NCBI RefSeq assembly: GCF_017656475.1
Contig: NZ_JACDNT010000008.1
Span: forward strand, 1-64,000
Length of the DNA stretch: 64,000 bases
Direction of reading: 5' to 3'
DNA from: Archaeoglobus sp.
GTDB taxonomy: Archaea > Halobacteriota > Archaeoglobi > Archaeoglobales > Archaeoglobaceae
The position numbers and the translations under genes are program-made. Numbering within the stretch: position 1 is the stretch's first letter; every line of letters begins with the position of its first letter. Shown here one piece after another: positions 16,361 to 27,213 of this stretch. The notes beneath the pieces are model-generated. The model was not told the DNA's origin. It made no database searches and saw nothing but the letters and a program-made list of their open reading frames with translations.

Positions 16361-16435
16361 TCTGCAATAACTATTTATAAGGCGAGTACGAATTTTATCT
16401 GGATGTCATCTGACATTAAAGGAGGTATGATAACT

Positions 16436-17608
16436 ATGAAAGCTAACGACACTACGAAATACTTAATTCACGCTGAAATAGAAGCAGAAGGTGTTGTCGA
16501 ACGTCCTGACGTAGTGGGAGCTATATTTGGCCAGACAGAGGGATTGCTCGGCGGTGACTTGGATCTGAGAGAGCTTCAGAAGACAGGCAGGATAGGGAGG
16601 ATAGAGGTAAAGATAGAGAGCAAGGGAGGAAGGAGCACTGGAGAAATAAAAGTACCATCAAGCCTCGATAAGGTCGAGACTGCCATACTTGCCGCTGCAC
16701 TTGAGACGATTGAGCGAGTTGGACCGTGTTCAGCAAGGATTAAAGTGCTGAAAATCGAAGATGTGAGGGCAAGCAAGAGAAAGAGAATCGTAGAGAGAGC
16801 CATGAATATCCTAAGGGAGCACTTTGAGGAGCCAGAAATTGAGTCTGAGAAAATAGTAGAAATCGTAAGGCAGGCGATAAGGGCTGACGAGATTGTGGAA
16901 TATGGAGAGGAAAAGCTTCCGGCAGGACCGGCGATTGACGAATCGGATGCGATAATCGTCGTTGAAGGAAGGGCTGACGTGCTGAACCTGCTGAAGCATG
17001 GGATCAAGAACGTGATTGCTGTAGAGGGGACGAACATTCCAAAAACTATCGTAGAGCTCAGCAAAAAGAAGACCGTTACGGCATTTCTCGACGGAGATAG
17101 AGGTGGAGACCTGATTCTGAAGGAGTTGCTGCAGGTTGCTGAAGTTGACTACGTAGCAAGAGCGCCGGAGGGAAAAGAGGTTGAAGAGTTAACGCAGAAG
17201 GAAATTCTGAAGTCTCTCAGGAACAAGGTGCCAGTTGAGCAGCTTCACGTACTGAAAAAGGAAGCAAGAGAGAGCAAGGAGAAGGAGAAAACAGCGGAAA
17301 AGGAAAAGCCAAAAGAGGGCATTTCTGACGTTCTCAGGAAGCATACAGAATCTGTGAAGGGTAGACTGACTGCAAGGGTTCTTGACAGGAACTTGAACGT
17401 CATAAAGGAGGTTCCTGTTAGGGATCTCGTAAAAATCCTGAAAACAAACAACATGAAGGGCAGCGCAATAGTGTTTGACGGCATTATCACACAGAGGCTT
17501 ATCGACCTTGCAGCGAAAAAGGAGTTTGATTACATTGTTGGAGTCAGGCTTGGAAGTGTAGTTAAGGTTCCCACATCACTCAGGGTTATCACTTTTGATC
17601 AACTTTAA
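16436..17608 (+). CDS. dnaG: archaeal DnaG-like primase
   Basis: TOPRIM AIIVVEGRADVLNLLKHGIKNVIAVEG; likely start MKANDTTKYLIHAEIE. Confidence 0.95.
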   Translation: MKANDTTKYLIHAEIEAEGVVERPDVVGAIFGQTEGLLGGDLDLRELQKTGRIGRIEVKIESKGGRSTGEIKVPSSLDKVETAILAAALETIERVGPCSARIKVLKIEDVRASKRKRIVERAMNILREHFEEPEIESEKIVEIVRQAIRADEIVEYGEEKLPAGPAIDESDAIIVVEGRADVLNLLKHGIKNVIAVEGTNIPKTIVELSKKKTVTAFLDGDRGGDLILKELLQVAEVDYVARAPEGKEVEELTQKEILKSLRNKVPVEQLHVLKKEARESKEKEKTAEKEKPKEGISDVLRKHTESVKGRLTARVLDRNLNVIKEVPVRDLVKILKTNNMKGSAIVFDGIITQRLIDLAAKKEFDYIVGVRLGSVVKVPTSLRVITFDQL

Positions 17609-18132
17609 TTTTTTTTAACCTCTACTGCTTTTAATATTAAATCCGCAACTCCTTCAGCGTCAAAGCTTCCTGAATTTATTATGAGGTCGTAAATTGTCCA
17701 GTTGTCGATGTCAATGCTGTAGAACTTCCAGTATCTCCTCTTTTCGAGTTCTTCCCTCAATTTTGTTTCCTGCCTTACAGCGGCCAAATCCTTTCCCTCT
17801 CTATTCGCTATCCTCGAATACCTGATCTCGGGGTCGGCAAAAATCCAGACCTTGAGGTCAGCATTTTTCACGAACCAGCCTGAAAGTCTACCTTCAACCA
17901 CAACTTCTCTCTCCTTTTCCGCCATCTCCTTCTGTGTCTGATCTATGAGTCTGTCTATCTCTGGATTCTCTTCTGCATACTGACTGAACTCTTCGACAGT
18001 CATCCCTTTTTTTGCTGCCAGCTGTCTGAAGACGTCTCCGGCGGAGATGAGCTTTAGTCCAAGCTTTTTAGCGACAATTTTCGCAACAGTCGTTGTACCA
18101 CTCCCAGGAGGTCCGGAAATGGTTATTTTCAT
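17605..18132 (-). CDS. cmk: cytidylate kinase
   Basis: MKITISGPPGSGTTTVAKIVAKKLG. Confidence 0.93.
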   Translation of the reverse strand: MKITISGPPGSGTTTVAKIVAKKLGLKLISAGDVFRQLAAKKGMTVEEFSQYAEENPEIDRLIDQTQKEMAEKEREVVVEGRLSGWFVKNADLKVWIFADPEIRYSRIANREGKDLAAVRQETKLREELEKRRYWKFYSIDIDNWTIYDLIINSGSFDAEGVADLILKAVEVKKN

Positions 18133-18133
18133 G

Positions 18134-18799
18134 TCAAACACCAACCTTCAAGACCTTTTTTATGATCTGACCGAAGGTTATTGAACAAAGTAGATACCAA
18201 AAAAGCCACCAGGGGAAAACTAGAACCGGTGTTACAACATGGATCTGACCTAAAAACGGTGAGTTTATGATATACAGGTCTGGATTAAGGGTTTTCAAAA
18301 AAGTTTCTGGAAGCTTTGTAGTAAGGTTACCATAGCTCGTTGAACCGGTGACAAGCTCATAGCTTGCGGATGCCTTCTCCCACAGCCAGGCAAAAATCGG
18401 GATTGTAACGACGAAGGTGTAGAACATCGGCTTGAATTGCATTGACATCATTTCACTCTGAAGCTGCTGAATTTCCTGCTTTTTTTCTTCAAGCTGTTTT
18501 AGCTTGAACTGGTTGTTCTGCTTCGTCGCTTCCATGTATTCTTTCTGGTACTCTCTCATAATCTCCTGCAGTTCTCTCAACCTTCTGTGGTTTATGGTAT
18601 ATTTCTGAATGAGGTTCGAATATATGCCAGTGAGAATGGACATTATCAGGATAACGATGTGGAATGGGTAAGAAGAGAAAGGGAACATCACTGACTCCAC
18701 AATCAGTCCAAGTTCGAGGCGAAAGTCTCTGCTGAACAGTATTCCAATAAAAAGGAGAGCTCCAAGTATCATTACGAACCTTGAAATCACCTGCTTCAT
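18134..18799 (-). CDS. DUF106 / EMC3-like (Oxa1 superfamily) membrane protein
   Basis: TM-coiled coil-TM layout between cmk and secY; LQSEMMSMQFKPMFYTFVVTIPIFAWLWE. Confidence 0.9.
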   Translation of the reverse strand: MKQVISRFVMILGALLFIGILFSRDFRLELGLIVESVMFPFSSYPFHIVILIMSILTGIYSNLIQKYTINHRRLRELQEIMREYQKEYMEATKQNNQFKLKQLEEKKQEIQQLQSEMMSMQFKPMFYTFVVTIPIFAWLWEKASASYELVTGSTSYGNLTTKLPETFLKTLNPDLYIINSPFLGQIHVVTPVLVFPWWLFWYLLCSITFGQIIKKVLKVGV

Positions 18800-20286
18800 A
18801 CTTCTTCACCGAGCATTCTTCTGATGAGCGGGTGCATTTCAGTGAGTTGCTCTTTCGCCAAGTCTTCGTAGAATCTGTATGCGATGCTAACTGCCAGCAG
18901 CAAACCTGTACCGCTGACATTTCCAATTGTTCCGAGCATGTTTGCGATAAGAGTCAGGATGCCGATTATTGCCCCACCAAGAACCGTGACCTTTGGGATG
19001 TATCTGGAGAGCACTCTCTCAAGTACCTGAGGTGATTTTCTGAACCCCGGAACCTGCATTCCTGACTTGGCTATCTGGGATGCGACAGTTCTTGCATCCA
19101 TTCCGCTCGTCTCGACCCAGAACCAGGCAAAGAGTATGCCACCAACTACTAATATCAGGGCGTCAACGATGAGGTGCAGAATTATCATCCAGTCCGGAAT
19201 CGATGCAAATGCAGCCCCTTGAGATTTGAACAGCGCTGGTACCCAGTCGTATGGACTTCTTATTGGCTGCAGGAAAAACATCAACCCGCTGACAGCTTTG
19301 CCATTCACAAATTCCCCGAAAATCGTTATTCCTCTTGTGTGAAGAAGCTGACCAAAGGCTACGACATTCGCCTGCAAAGCTCTGACAAATATCATGGGCA
19401 AAACGCTGGCGTAAACAAGCTTTATTGGAAATCTTCCCCTTGCACCTCTTGCCATTGCATGGGCGAGCGGGATTTCAACTCTCGTTCCTTCGAAGAATAC
19501 AACGAGCAGGATTATTATAGCAGTGGTTATTAAAGCCAGAATTCCTCCTTGGATAAGCAGGAATGCAAGACCGCTTCCGGTGAAAAGCTGATCAAGCGGG
19601 TAGTTCTGAGCTATCCATATCCACCTTGGTATAATGCCTGCTGGCATCTTTGAGTTCGGTGGGATGACCCAGTTGAAAAGTCCTATAACGATGGACTGAG
19701 CTATTCCGGCTAAAATGAAGAGTGAAACACCGCTACCAATACCCCACTTGGAAACAACCTCGTCCATATAAACGATAAGAACTCCACCTATGAAGAGCTG
19801 AATGAATATCAGGAAGGATATTAATCCTGGAGAGACTCCAAGCTGGGCTGCAAGGCTTAAATCGGGCTTTAAAAGGCCTCCAGCAATCTGGGGAAGTGCT
19901 TCGGCAGCTATCATTACAAATACGAGGAAGCGCTGGAAGTCCTGGTATGCGGCCCTATCTTCGGGATTGGTTAAATCAAGACGTATTATACCAGCTCCGA
20001 CAAGAAGCTGAAGGATAATTGAAGCTGTAACAATGGGCCCTATACCAAGGGCTATAATAGAGCCCGTAGCACCAGCAAAAAGAGCCCTGTAAGCGGCAAA
20101 TATGTCTATTGACTCTGGAGACAGGCCAAAAACCGGAACGTTTGAGAGGATGAAATACAGGAGAAGTATGGCCGCAGTCCACGCAAATTTCTCTCTGAAG
20201 TGGACATGACCCTTTGGCCTCTCAACACTGGGGATGCGCTCAAAATAAGGTTGTAAGGCTCTTATCACTGAGTCCAATTCGACCAA
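18796..20286 (-). CDS. secY: preprotein translocase subunit SecY
   Basis: SecY TM pattern; PFFERIPSVERP, SGMDARTVASQIAKSGMQVPGFRKS. Confidence 0.97.
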   Translation of the reverse strand: MVELDSVIRALQPYFERIPSVERPKGHVHFREKFAWTAAILLLYFILSNVPVFGLSPESIDIFAAYRALFAGATGSIIALGIGPIVTASIILQLLVGAGIIRLDLTNPEDRAAYQDFQRFLVFVMIAAEALPQIAGGLLKPDLSLAAQLGVSPGLISFLIFIQLFIGGVLIVYMDEVVSKWGIGSGVSLFILAGIAQSIVIGLFNWVIPPNSKMPAGIIPRWIWIAQNYPLDQLFTGSGLAFLLIQGGILALITTAIIILLVVFFEGTRVEIPLAHAMARGARGRFPIKLVYASVLPMIFVRALQANVVAFGQLLHTRGITIFGEFVNGKAVSGLMFFLQPIRSPYDWVPALFKSQGAAFASIPDWMIILHLIVDALILVVGGILFAWFWVETSGMDARTVASQIAKSGMQVPGFRKSPQVLERVLSRYIPKVTVLGGAIIGILTLIANMLGTIGNVSGTGLLLAVSIAYRFYEDLAKEQLTEMHPLIRRMLGEEV

Positions 20287-20291
20287 CCCCT

Positions 20292-20822
20292 TTACTCAGC
20301 AACCACCTTGCCGCCGGCAGCCTCTATCTTCTCCATAGCCTTAGGCGTGGCCTCGAAGACTTTAACTTCGATTTTTCTTGTCACTCTTCCGCTACCAAGC
20401 AGTTTGGAGTATCCGAGTTCAGTCAGGTCTATTTTGTAGACATCCCCATCTTTTTCTGCCAGACCCAGACTCGCAAGTCTGTCGATGATTTCATCAAGGT
20501 CACCAGCATTTAGCTCAGGCCTTGAGTAAAGGAAGCGGTAGGTGTAGTCGTCAAGCCTTCCTTCCTTTTTGAGCCACCTGAGAGTTTCCCTTACAGCCTG
20601 AACGTTAAGATACTCTTTTGTGAGTATCTTTGGCCTTGTAAACCCATACTTGCCAAACAGATACTCTCCCTTCTTTGCAAGTTTGACGAACTTGATGTAC
20701 TTGTGCTTGTGAACACCTGCATTTCCTGCTCCTCCTCTGCTACCCCTTCCTCTTCTTTTCTTGTGGCTTCCCCAGCCGAAGGTTCTTGATCCGCGGAACT
20801 TCTTCACCTTCTTCTTTGGCAT
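20292..20822 (-). CDS. rpl15: ribosomal protein L15
   Basis: MPKKKVKKFRGSRTFGWGSHKKRRGRGSRGGAGNAG. Confidence 0.96.
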   Translation of the reverse strand: MPKKKVKKFRGSRTFGWGSHKKRRGRGSRGGAGNAGVHKHKYIKFVKLAKKGEYLFGKYGFTRPKILTKEYLNVQAVRETLRWLKKEGRLDDYTYRFLYSRPELNAGDLDEIIDRLASLGLAEKDGDVYKIDLTELGYSKLLGSGRVTRKIEVKVFEATPKAMEKIEAAGGKVVAE

Positions 20823-20827
20823 CAGAA

Positions 20828-21286
20828 TCACCTCATCTTGTAAAGCAATTTGTTAATTTCCTCCCCATGATAACCCAAATTCCCTCTCGGGTAGTGCCAC
20901 TTAATGTTTTTTATCCCCTTTCTCGGTGGGTGCAGTCTGAATACTGGCTTCAAATCCGGCAGGTCTTTGAGGCTCGCCTTTCCCTCGACAACAGCTTTTG
21001 CAAAGTCTTCAATGGTCTCATAACCAGTTTTTTCCTTAACATACTCATCAGTCAGCTTTCTGTCTCCAGTAAGCCTCCCTCTCAACCTAAGAAGCAATGC
21101 AAGGGTTTCTGCGTTGATTTCGCCAAACGCAACGTAATCCTTAACAACCTGAAGCATTCCTCTGTAAGAAGGTGTGTCCGGAACAACGACGCAGTGGTAC
21201 TTCTTGTGCAGCCTGAGCATTTTCAGCGTTTCCTTTATCTTGCGATGCACATCAACTGTTCCTCTCATCCTAACAACTGCAAACAT
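20828..21286 (-). CDS. rpl30: ribosomal protein L30
   Basis: [26 protein letters not shown]. Confidence 0.95.
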   Translation of the reverse strand: MFAVVRMRGTVDVHRKIKETLKMLRLHKKYHCVVVPDTPSYRGMLQVVKDYVAFGEINAETLALLLRLRGRLTGDRKLTDEYVKEKTGYETIEDFAKAVVEGKASLKDLPDLKPVFRLHPPRKGIKNIKWHYPRGNLGYHGEEINKLLYKMR

Positions 21287-21292
21287 CTTCAA

Positions 21293-21889
21293 TCACCTCT
21301 TCACGTACATTGTCTTCTTCAATGCCTCATAGGTTGCCTTTGCAAAGTTTACAGTCGTTTTTGTCTGCCCCTTGGTAAAGCTCCAGACATCCCTCACTCC
21401 AGCAAGCTCTATAACTCTCTTCGCCACGTCTCCAGCCACAATTCCAAGACCCTTTGGCCCGGGAATTAGTGTGACTCTTACACTTCCACTTGTTCCGGTC
21501 ACTTTAAATGGAAGTGAATGGTCTCCACCGCACCCGCACTCCCATGAGCCGCAACCTCTCTGAACTTTGAAGATGTTAAGCTTGGCGTTGTTGATTGCCT
21601 TCTGAATTGCCGGTGCTACTTGTGAAGCTTTTCCTGTTCCAATTCCTACGTAGCCATTTCTGTTGCCAACAACAGCGGTAACTCTGAACTTCGTCCTCCT
21701 TCCGCTGTCGGTCATTCTTTGCACCATCGAAATCTCAAGAACATCATCCTCCAAATCTGGAAGGAGCACGTCAACTATTTCGGGCTCCTTCAGCGGAAGG
21801 TTGCTCGCAAGGGCTTCATCCATGGTCTTTATTTTTCCGTCCGCAACCAGTCTCCCGAGTTTTGTTCTTGGCACCCAATCCTCGGTCAT
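21293..21889 (-). CDS. rps5: ribosomal protein S5
   Basis: [26 protein letters not shown]. Confidence 0.96.
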   Translation of the reverse strand: MTEDWVPRTKLGRLVADGKIKTMDEALASNLPLKEPEIVDVLLPDLEDDVLEISMVQRMTDSGRRTKFRVTAVVGNRNGYVGIGTGKASQVAPAIQKAINNAKLNIFKVQRGCGSWECGCGGDHSLPFKVTGTSGSVRVTLIPGPKGLGIVAGDVAKRVIELAGVRDVWSFTKGQTKTTVNFAKATYEALKKTMYVKR

Positions 21890-22455
21890 GATATCACCAT
21901 CAGCTTCTCCTTAACTTCATCAACGTGAGCGGGAAGGTCTGAGGGCTTTAATCCTCTTTTCTCATACTCACCAAACATTTCAGGTTTCATTTCGTAATAA
22001 GCTGCGATGTGCTCACCTCTAACTCTTGAGTCATCCGGAAGAACTTCTTCGCTGTGGGGAACGTCAAGTCCTCCCTCTACAGCGCCTCTCAGCACTGCAA
22101 AAACTCTTGACCCTCTTGTTGGTGTGTGGAGGCCGATGTCCAGAACAGCCTCATTAACTCCCTTTTGAAGAGCCCTCTTGGCAATGAGGATTCCTGTAAG
22201 GTAGGCTGCAGGCGTGTTGTTCAAGTCCCCCTTCCAGCCATACTCTCTCAGCATCGTTGAATCGACTCCAACCACTACTTTGTCCCCTTCGGGAGCGTAT
22301 TCCACAATCTGAGCAATAACTCTTCTGTTGGTAATCCTGACCACTAATCTCGGCTTCCTTGAAAGGAGGAGCTTTAACCTCTTCCTGTAGTTCGTCTTAC
22401 CTTCCCTTCTTCTTCTGAGTGGAACCTTGTATCTCGGACCTCTCGCCAATTTCAT
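21886..22455 (-). CDS. rpl18: ribosomal protein L18
   Basis: [32 protein letters not shown]. Confidence 0.96.
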   Translation of the reverse strand: MKLARGPRYKVPLRRRREGKTNYRKRLKLLLSRKPRLVVRITNRRVIAQIVEYAPEGDKVVVGVDSTMLREYGWKGDLNNTPAAYLTGILIAKRALQKGVNEAVLDIGLHTPTRGSRVFAVLRGAVEGGLDVPHSEEVLPDDSRVRGEHIAAYYEMKPEMFGEYEKRGLKPSDLPAHVDEVKEKLMVIS

Positions 22456-22895
22456 CACCTCTTCATCTGCTCAACATAACTCTTCAGGTGGGCAACGCTC
22501 CTGAACTCTCCACCTTTCGCCTTTCTGTAGAGAAGTCTGTACGTCGCCCTGTCAACAACACCCTCGGCTTTCATCTGCCTCAGCGCCTTTCTGAGTGCCC
22601 TTATTCTGAGAATCCACATCCTCTTCCTCGGCATTCTAGCTCCCTTGGCTCCCTTTCTGCTTCCATGGCCTCTTCTTCTTCCTTTCCTCTTCTGAAGCTT
22701 TCTCTTGTTTATTCTCGCCCTGCTAACACCAATTACGGGTTTTCTCTTTATAACACCCTGCTCGACAAGTTCTCTTATGTCCTCCTTTGTTGCTGCTGTT
22801 GCAATATCTTCCAGTGCTGTAGGGTCGAACCATACCCTGTTTTCACCACACTTCAGTACAGATGCCGCAAGTCTGCGCTGCAGTCTCAAATCCAT
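22455..22895 (-). CDS. rpl19e: ribosomal protein L19e
   Basis: [25 protein letters not shown]. Confidence 0.95.
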   Translation of the reverse strand: MDLRLQRRLAASVLKCGENRVWFDPTALEDIATAATKEDIRELVEQGVIKRKPVIGVSRARINKRKLQKRKGRRRGHGSRKGAKGARMPRKRMWILRIRALRKALRQMKAEGVVDRATYRLLYRKAKGGEFRSVAHLKSYVEQMKR

Positions 22896-22900
22896 AATCA

Positions 22901-23290
22901 TCACCCTGAAGGATTGAGGACCTTAATTCCCAGCTCCTTCGCTTTATCCTCAATCGCCAATCTCTTCTTCATTCCAACACATGATGCAATCCTGACCGCC
23001 TGTCTTTCTTTGTCTATCTTATCCAAGTCTGCAGGGTTGTAAACGAGAACTTCCTCATAACCGCTCGGATGCAGACCTCTCACTGCTTTTGGAGAGCCGA
23101 ATCCAACGTTTACCGGAATTCTGCCACTCCACTTACCCCCATATCTTCTTCTCAGCTTGTTGAACAGACCTCTAGGCCTTCTCCAGCTTTTGTTTCTCAA
23201 TCTCAGCTTCTTGTTCCAGCACCACCTTCTGAACTCTGGCTTTCTTGCCTTCTGCCTTCTCCTAACCTTAAGAAGTCTTTTCTGCTCCAT
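22901..23290 (-). CDS. rpl32e: ribosomal protein L32e (start trimmed from ORF to MEQKRLL)
   Basis: KPEFRRWCWNKKLRLRNKSWRRPRGLFNKLRR; upstream ORF extension overlaps rpl6. Confidence 0.93.
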   Translation of the reverse strand: MEQKRLLKVRRRQKARKPEFRRWCWNKKLRLRNKSWRRPRGLFNKLRRRYGGKWSGRIPVNVGFGSPKAVRGLHPSGYEEVLVYNPADLDKIDKERQAVRIASCVGMKKRLAIEDKAKELGIKVLNPSG

Positions 23291-23300
23291 TATCATCACC

Positions 23301-23867
23301 TCAGGGCTTCTTGACGATGTAAATTCCATCCTGGAAAACACGTGGATCTTTTCGCTTAATTTTCGTCGCCTGCTCAAGATTTGCTGCAGTTTGGCCGCAC
23401 TCCTCTATGTCAATCCCTCTTACGTAGATATCCTGACCCTTTATTTCAACCTGTGCTCTTCCGACTATCTTGGCCCTTCTGGGATGTTTCTCACCGATGA
23501 AGTTCTCAATTATAACCTCATTACCCTCAACCCTGACCTTAATGGGGAAGTGAGCATAAACCACCTTCAAATGATACTCGAAACCATCTTTGACGCCGGT
23601 TATGAGGTTCTCAATGTGTCCTGCAAAGGTTCCGACAATCGCCTTGTGTGTCTTCTTCGGAGAGGTTGTGTAAACCCTCACTTTTCCGTCTTCGACCTCT
23701 ATGAAAACTCCTCTGTACTTCAGGTATCTGGTGTTCTCTCCCTTTGGCCCGACAGCCTTCAGCGTGTATCCTCTGAAGCTGTCACCCTCTATGGTTATCT
23801 GCACATCCTCCGGCACTTCAACAACTCTTTCTTCGTAAACTTCAGTAGACGTAAGCAAGGAGAACAC
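23301..23867 (-). CDS. rpl6: ribosomal protein L6
   Basis: [35 protein letters not shown]. Confidence 0.96.
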   Translation of the reverse strand: MFSLLTSTEVYEERVVEVPEDVQITIEGDSFRGYTLKAVGPKGENTRYLKYRGVFIEVEDGKVRVYTTSPKKTHKAIVGTFAGHIENLITGVKDGFEYHLKVVYAHFPIKVRVEGNEVIIENFIGEKHPRRAKIVGRAQVEIKGQDIYVRGIDIEECGQTAANLEQATKIKRKDPRVFQDGIYIVKKP

Positions 23868-24231
23868 CTCCTAATCTAAGCTTTCTTGCATCCTTCTGGG
23901 ACATAACACCCTTTGTAGTCGAGACTATCAAAATTCCGAAGTCCCTTGCGGGGAGATACCTTTTCTCGTACATCTCGTATTCTGTAACTGACGATGAGAA
24001 TCTTGGTCTGATAGCTCCGCAATCGTTGATGTTCCCTGAAAGCTCAACTATGAACTTCCCTCCCCTGTGATTCTCAACGTACTCAAAGCCCTTGATGTAT
24101 CCGTAATCCTTCATGACTTTGAGCACATTACCGATGAGCTTCGAGGCTGGCTTTATCTCGCACTTCTTTTCGCCAACCATTTCAGCGTTCTTTATTGCTA
24201 TCATTGCATTAGACAGAGTATCGACGCTCAT
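23842..24231 (-). CDS. rps8: ribosomal protein S8
   Basis: [46 protein letters not shown]. Confidence 0.96.
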   Translation of the reverse strand: MSVDTLSNAMIAIKNAEMVGEKKCEIKPASKLIGNVLKVMKDYGYIKGFEYVENHRGGKFIVELSGNINDCGAIRPRFSSSVTEYEMYEKRYLPARDFGILIVSTTKGVMSQKDARKLRLGGVLLAYVY

Positions 24232-24236
24232 AACCA

Positions 24237-24392
24237 TCACCAGTACTTCTTAAACCCAAGCTCGGCAGCAGCTTCTCTAAAGCACTGTCTGCAGAGATAC
24301 AGACCGTACATTCTTATTAAGCCTCTCCTCCTTCCACATCTCCTGCACTCATTCGCCCCTCTACCAAAAACCTTCGTTCTCTCTTTCTTCAT
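24237..24392 (-). CDS. rps14: ribosomal protein S14 (51 aa, zinc-binding; absent from the supplied ORF track)
   Basis: [51 protein letters not shown]; between L5 and S8. Confidence 0.96.
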   Translation of the reverse strand: MKKERTKVFGRGANECRRCGRRRGLIRMYGLYLCRQCFREAAAELGFKKYW

Positions 24393-24931
24393 TCTACAAT
24401 CACCCCCAGAGACTCAAGCCAGCGGATTGTATCATCTTTGGTCACTCTGTGAGATGTTGCAATCTTCGCTTTCTTTCTCCTTCTTCTCGCAACTCTGTAG
24501 CCCCTCCTTTTCAGGGATACGCATATATCCATCCCGAAAATTCCAACATCGGGGTCGTAATCAACTCCTGGCAGGTCAATGTGCTCGGCAATACCAAATG
24601 CGAAATAACCATCACCAATAGACTTTCTGCTCAGTCTGTTCTCCTTCACGGTGAGCGCATCCTTAATGAACTTAAGTGCCTTCTCACCGCGAAGGGTGAC
24701 CTTAATTCCAATCGCCTCACCCTTTCTGATTCCGAAGTTCTTGATCGTCATTTTAGCATAAGTTATGGCGGGTTTCTGGCCAACAAGCTCCTCTAAAAGG
24801 CTGTAGGCTTTTTTGTGTCTCTCTCCGCTCTCACCAACGCCGATGTTAATGACGACTTTATCCAGTACCACTTCTCTCATCGGGTTCTCCTTCAATTCAT
24901 TCTCTTTCTTTTCAACTTCGACTGCCTGCAT
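24389..24931 (-). CDS. rpl5: ribosomal protein L5
   Basis: [29 protein letters not shown]. Confidence 0.96.
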   Translation of the reverse strand: MQAVEVEKKENELKENPMREVVLDKVVINIGVGESGERHKKAYSLLEELVGQKPAITYAKMTIKNFGIRKGEAIGIKVTLRGEKALKFIKDALTVKENRLSRKSIGDGYFAFGIAEHIDLPGVDYDPDVGIFGMDICVSLKRRGYRVARRRRKKAKIATSHRVTKDDTIRWLESLGVIVE

Positions 24932-24934
24932 TGC

Positions 24935-25633
24935 TTACACCCCCAGGTCAATCACGGGTTTGTCACTGTCCTTCTTACCCACCACGAAAACATAATCTTC
25001 AATTGTTGTAATGTCCCTCTCCTCACCCTCAACCGTCACTAAGTTGGGGGCTGAGCTTCTAACTATCTTGTAGCTCTTGATCCTGCCTATTTCACCAGCG
25101 TGAGTTCCACCCGTAATCATCACGAGAGCGCCTTCCTCAAACTTCAGGTGGTCAACGACCTCCTTTTCAGGAATTCTCAGAAGAATGCTATCCTTCGTCT
25201 TGTATTCATTGCTGCCAAGGATGTTCGTACCATCGAAAAGGTTGAGCTGAACCTTTCCTCCTCTCACAAGAGTCTTGTTGGTTATCTTGTAAAGCTTGAG
25301 GTCGGCATCTTCAACCTCTTTTGGAATGTACCTTCCCTTCTCGTCGAAGAGAATTCTGTAGCTCTTCTCCAGCTTCGGAATCGTAACAACATCGAAAAGG
25401 CCCACAGGGAACTTGTAATCCTTCCTCACAATCCCATCAACGAGTATCTCACCGGACGAGATTATCCTCCTTGCCTCTCTCCCCGTATCGGCCAGCTCAA
25501 GGAAGTCTCTAACAAGCACAAGCAGCGGGATTGCTTCCTTGTTGTGCGGACCTGGAGAGGGCTTTACGACCCACTTTGAAACTTTTCTCGGTATTTTATA
25601 TGTTTTTGGAGCTGAAAGTCTCTTCTGATGCAA
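24935..25633 (-). CDS. rps4e: ribosomal protein S4e (probable TTG start, MHQKRLSAPK)
   Basis: HQKRLSAPKTYKIPRKVSKWVVKPSPGPHNKEAIPL; homologues begin MHQKRL. Confidence 0.93.
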   Translation of the reverse strand: MHQKRLSAPKTYKIPRKVSKWVVKPSPGPHNKEAIPLLVLVRDFLELADTGREARRIISSGEILVDGIVRKDYKFPVGLFDVVTIPKLEKSYRILFDEKGRYIPKEVEDADLKLYKITNKTLVRGGKVQLNLFDGTNILGSNEYKTKDSILLRIPEKEVVDHLKFEEGALVMITGGTHAGEIGRIKSYKIVRSSAPNLVTVEGEERDITTIEDYVFVVGKKDSDKPVIDLGV

Positions 25634-25638
25634 CTCAA

Positions 25639-26001
25639 TCACCTCTCAAGTATTTTCTTTCTGACCTCGTCAACTTCACCGAGGTCTATGATCATGACGT
25701 TTGACGGATGAATGGGAACCGCAACCTCAGTTCCGTCAGACTTCGTAACGGTGGCGCCATCAACCGTGATTCTGCACCTCTTCATGTCGACTTCAAGCAC
25801 TCTTCCTTCGTGGCCTGCAAACTGACCTCTCATAATTCTGACTTTATCTCCCTTTCTGACCCTTATCGCCCTCTTTCCGTATTTCTTCCTGAGGTCCTTC
25901 GAAAGTGTGGTGTGAAGAAGCTTGTGTCTTTCATGAAGCTTGGCCGTCTTGTAAAGCCATCTTCTCTGCTTCCTCGGTTGCTTGGACTTTGGAACTGCCA
26001 T
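25639..26001 (-). CDS. rpl24: ribosomal protein L24
   Basis: KYGKRAIRVRKGDKVRIMRGQFAGHEGRVLEVD. Confidence 0.95.
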   Translation of the reverse strand: MAVPKSKQPRKQRRWLYKTAKLHERHKLLHTTLSKDLRKKYGKRAIRVRKGDKVRIMRGQFAGHEGRVLEVDMKRCRITVDGATVTKSDGTEVAVPIHPSNVMIIDLGEVDEVRKKILER

Positions 26002-26011
26002 TTTTACCACC

Positions 26012-26410
26012 TCACACTATAACGGATGCAATCGTACCTATCTTCGCGAAGCGCTCTGCAGCCTCCCTTGCAACAGCCCCTCTGATTTCAGAACCTCTCG
26101 GCTCTCCTCTCTCGTTTGTTATTACTGCCGCATTGTCTTCGAACTTCACTCTCGTCCCATCGGGGCGGCGGTACTCCTTTCTCTGCCTGACAATAACAGC
26201 ATAGTGCACCTGCTTCCTGATTTCGGGAGTGCCTTTCTTAACCGTAACAACAACTATGTCCCCAACACCTGCTGCAGGATATCTCCGCCTTACACCCTTG
26301 TAACCCTTAACAGCGATGATCTCGAGCACTCTTGCCCCCGTGTTATCTGCACAAACCAGCCTTGCTCCTGTTGGCAAAGCCCTCGGAATGTTAGCTCTTA
26401 TTGCCTTCAT
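26012..26410 (-). CDS. rpl14: ribosomal protein L14
   Basis: [31 protein letters not shown]. Confidence 0.96.
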   Translation of the reverse strand: MKAIRANIPRALPTGARLVCADNTGARVLEIIAVKGYKGVRRRYPAAGVGDIVVVTVKKGTPEIRKQVHYAVIVRQRKEYRRPDGTRVKFEDNAAVITNERGEPRGSEIRGAVAREAAERFAKIGTIASVIV

Positions 26411-26726
26411 TGCCTACCACCTCTAAAATCACGAAGCTTTTCGTCTTGCTAATCGGTCTGCACTCGCCAATCGTGACTATATCTCCCGGTTTTGCTCTGA
26501 TGCATCTTGGGTTGTGAGCGTGTAGCTTCGACCTCTTCTTCATGTACCTCTCGAACTTTGGAACGTATCTGATAAGCTCTCTTTCAATCACTGCAGTTTT
26601 TCCGTAAGTCTTAACCACCTTACCGCGAAGCAACTGCCCTCTCACTGATAGCGTGCCGTGAAACGGACAGTTTTTATCCTCACATTCCCTTTCAGGAGGT
26701 TTCACGTCAATACCAATATCCCTCAT
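26391..26726 (-). CDS. rps17: ribosomal protein S17
   Basis: [34 protein letters not shown]. Confidence 0.95.
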   Translation of the reverse strand: MRDIGIDVKPPERECEDKNCPFHGTLSVRGQLLRGKVVKTYGKTAVIERELIRYVPKFERYMKKRSKLHAHNPRCIRAKPGDIVTIGECRPISKTKSFVILEVVGNEGNKS

Positions 26727-27031
26727 ATCCACACACCTTTGGCTCTTTTAAGCAGCATCAACCCTCTCTTTATCCTATCCTCCGGCCTGAAATTTATCAG
26801 ATCACCTTTTATCCTCATGATTTTACCCTTATACCACACTCTGAAGGTTCTACCTCTTTTCGCCACGACTTTTAAACCTTTTTCAGTCATTATTTTGAGC
26901 GTGTTTTGAGTTTCATCAACCACTTCTCCCTTCATCCCCACTTCACTTTTGTTTGGACTCTCGACAACCTCCACCTTCAGGCCAATCCAGTCTCTGGCTA
27001 TCACTTCTACACCCTGTAGCCTTCCTCGCAT
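26723..27031 (-). CDS. rnp1: RNase P protein component 1 (Rpp29)
   Basis: Position between S17 and L29; [29 protein letters not shown]. Confidence 0.92.
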   Translation of the reverse strand: MRGRLQGVEVIARDWIGLKVEVVESPNKSEVGMKGEVVDETQNTLKIMTEKGLKVVAKRGRTFRVWYKGKIMRIKGDLINFRPEDRIKRGLMLLKRAKGVWI

Positions 27032-27213
27032 AATGCCGTCTTCAGCCTTGCGATGTCCTTTCTGATGAGGCTAATTCTTCCCGGGTTTTCCACTGCACCG
27101 CCGCTCCTCACGAGAGTTCTGAGCTTGAGAAGTTCAAGCTCCAGTTCCCTCAGCTTCTTGAGTTTCTCCTCCCTGCTCATCTCCCTTATCTCCTTCATCT
27201 TCACCGCTTTCAC
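27007..27213 (-). CDS. rpl29: ribosomal protein L29
   Basis: MKEIREMSREEKLKKLRELELELLKLRTLVRSGGAVENPGRI. Confidence 0.94.
   Translation of the reverse strand: MKAVKMKEIREMSREEKLKKLRELELELLKLRTLVRSGGAVENPGRISLIRKDIARLKTALCEEGYRV

Noticed and set aside
23290-23377. Upstream extension of the L32e ORF overlapping rpl6
   Set aside because: L32e homology begins near MEQKRLL; the extension is rpl6 sequence read out of frame
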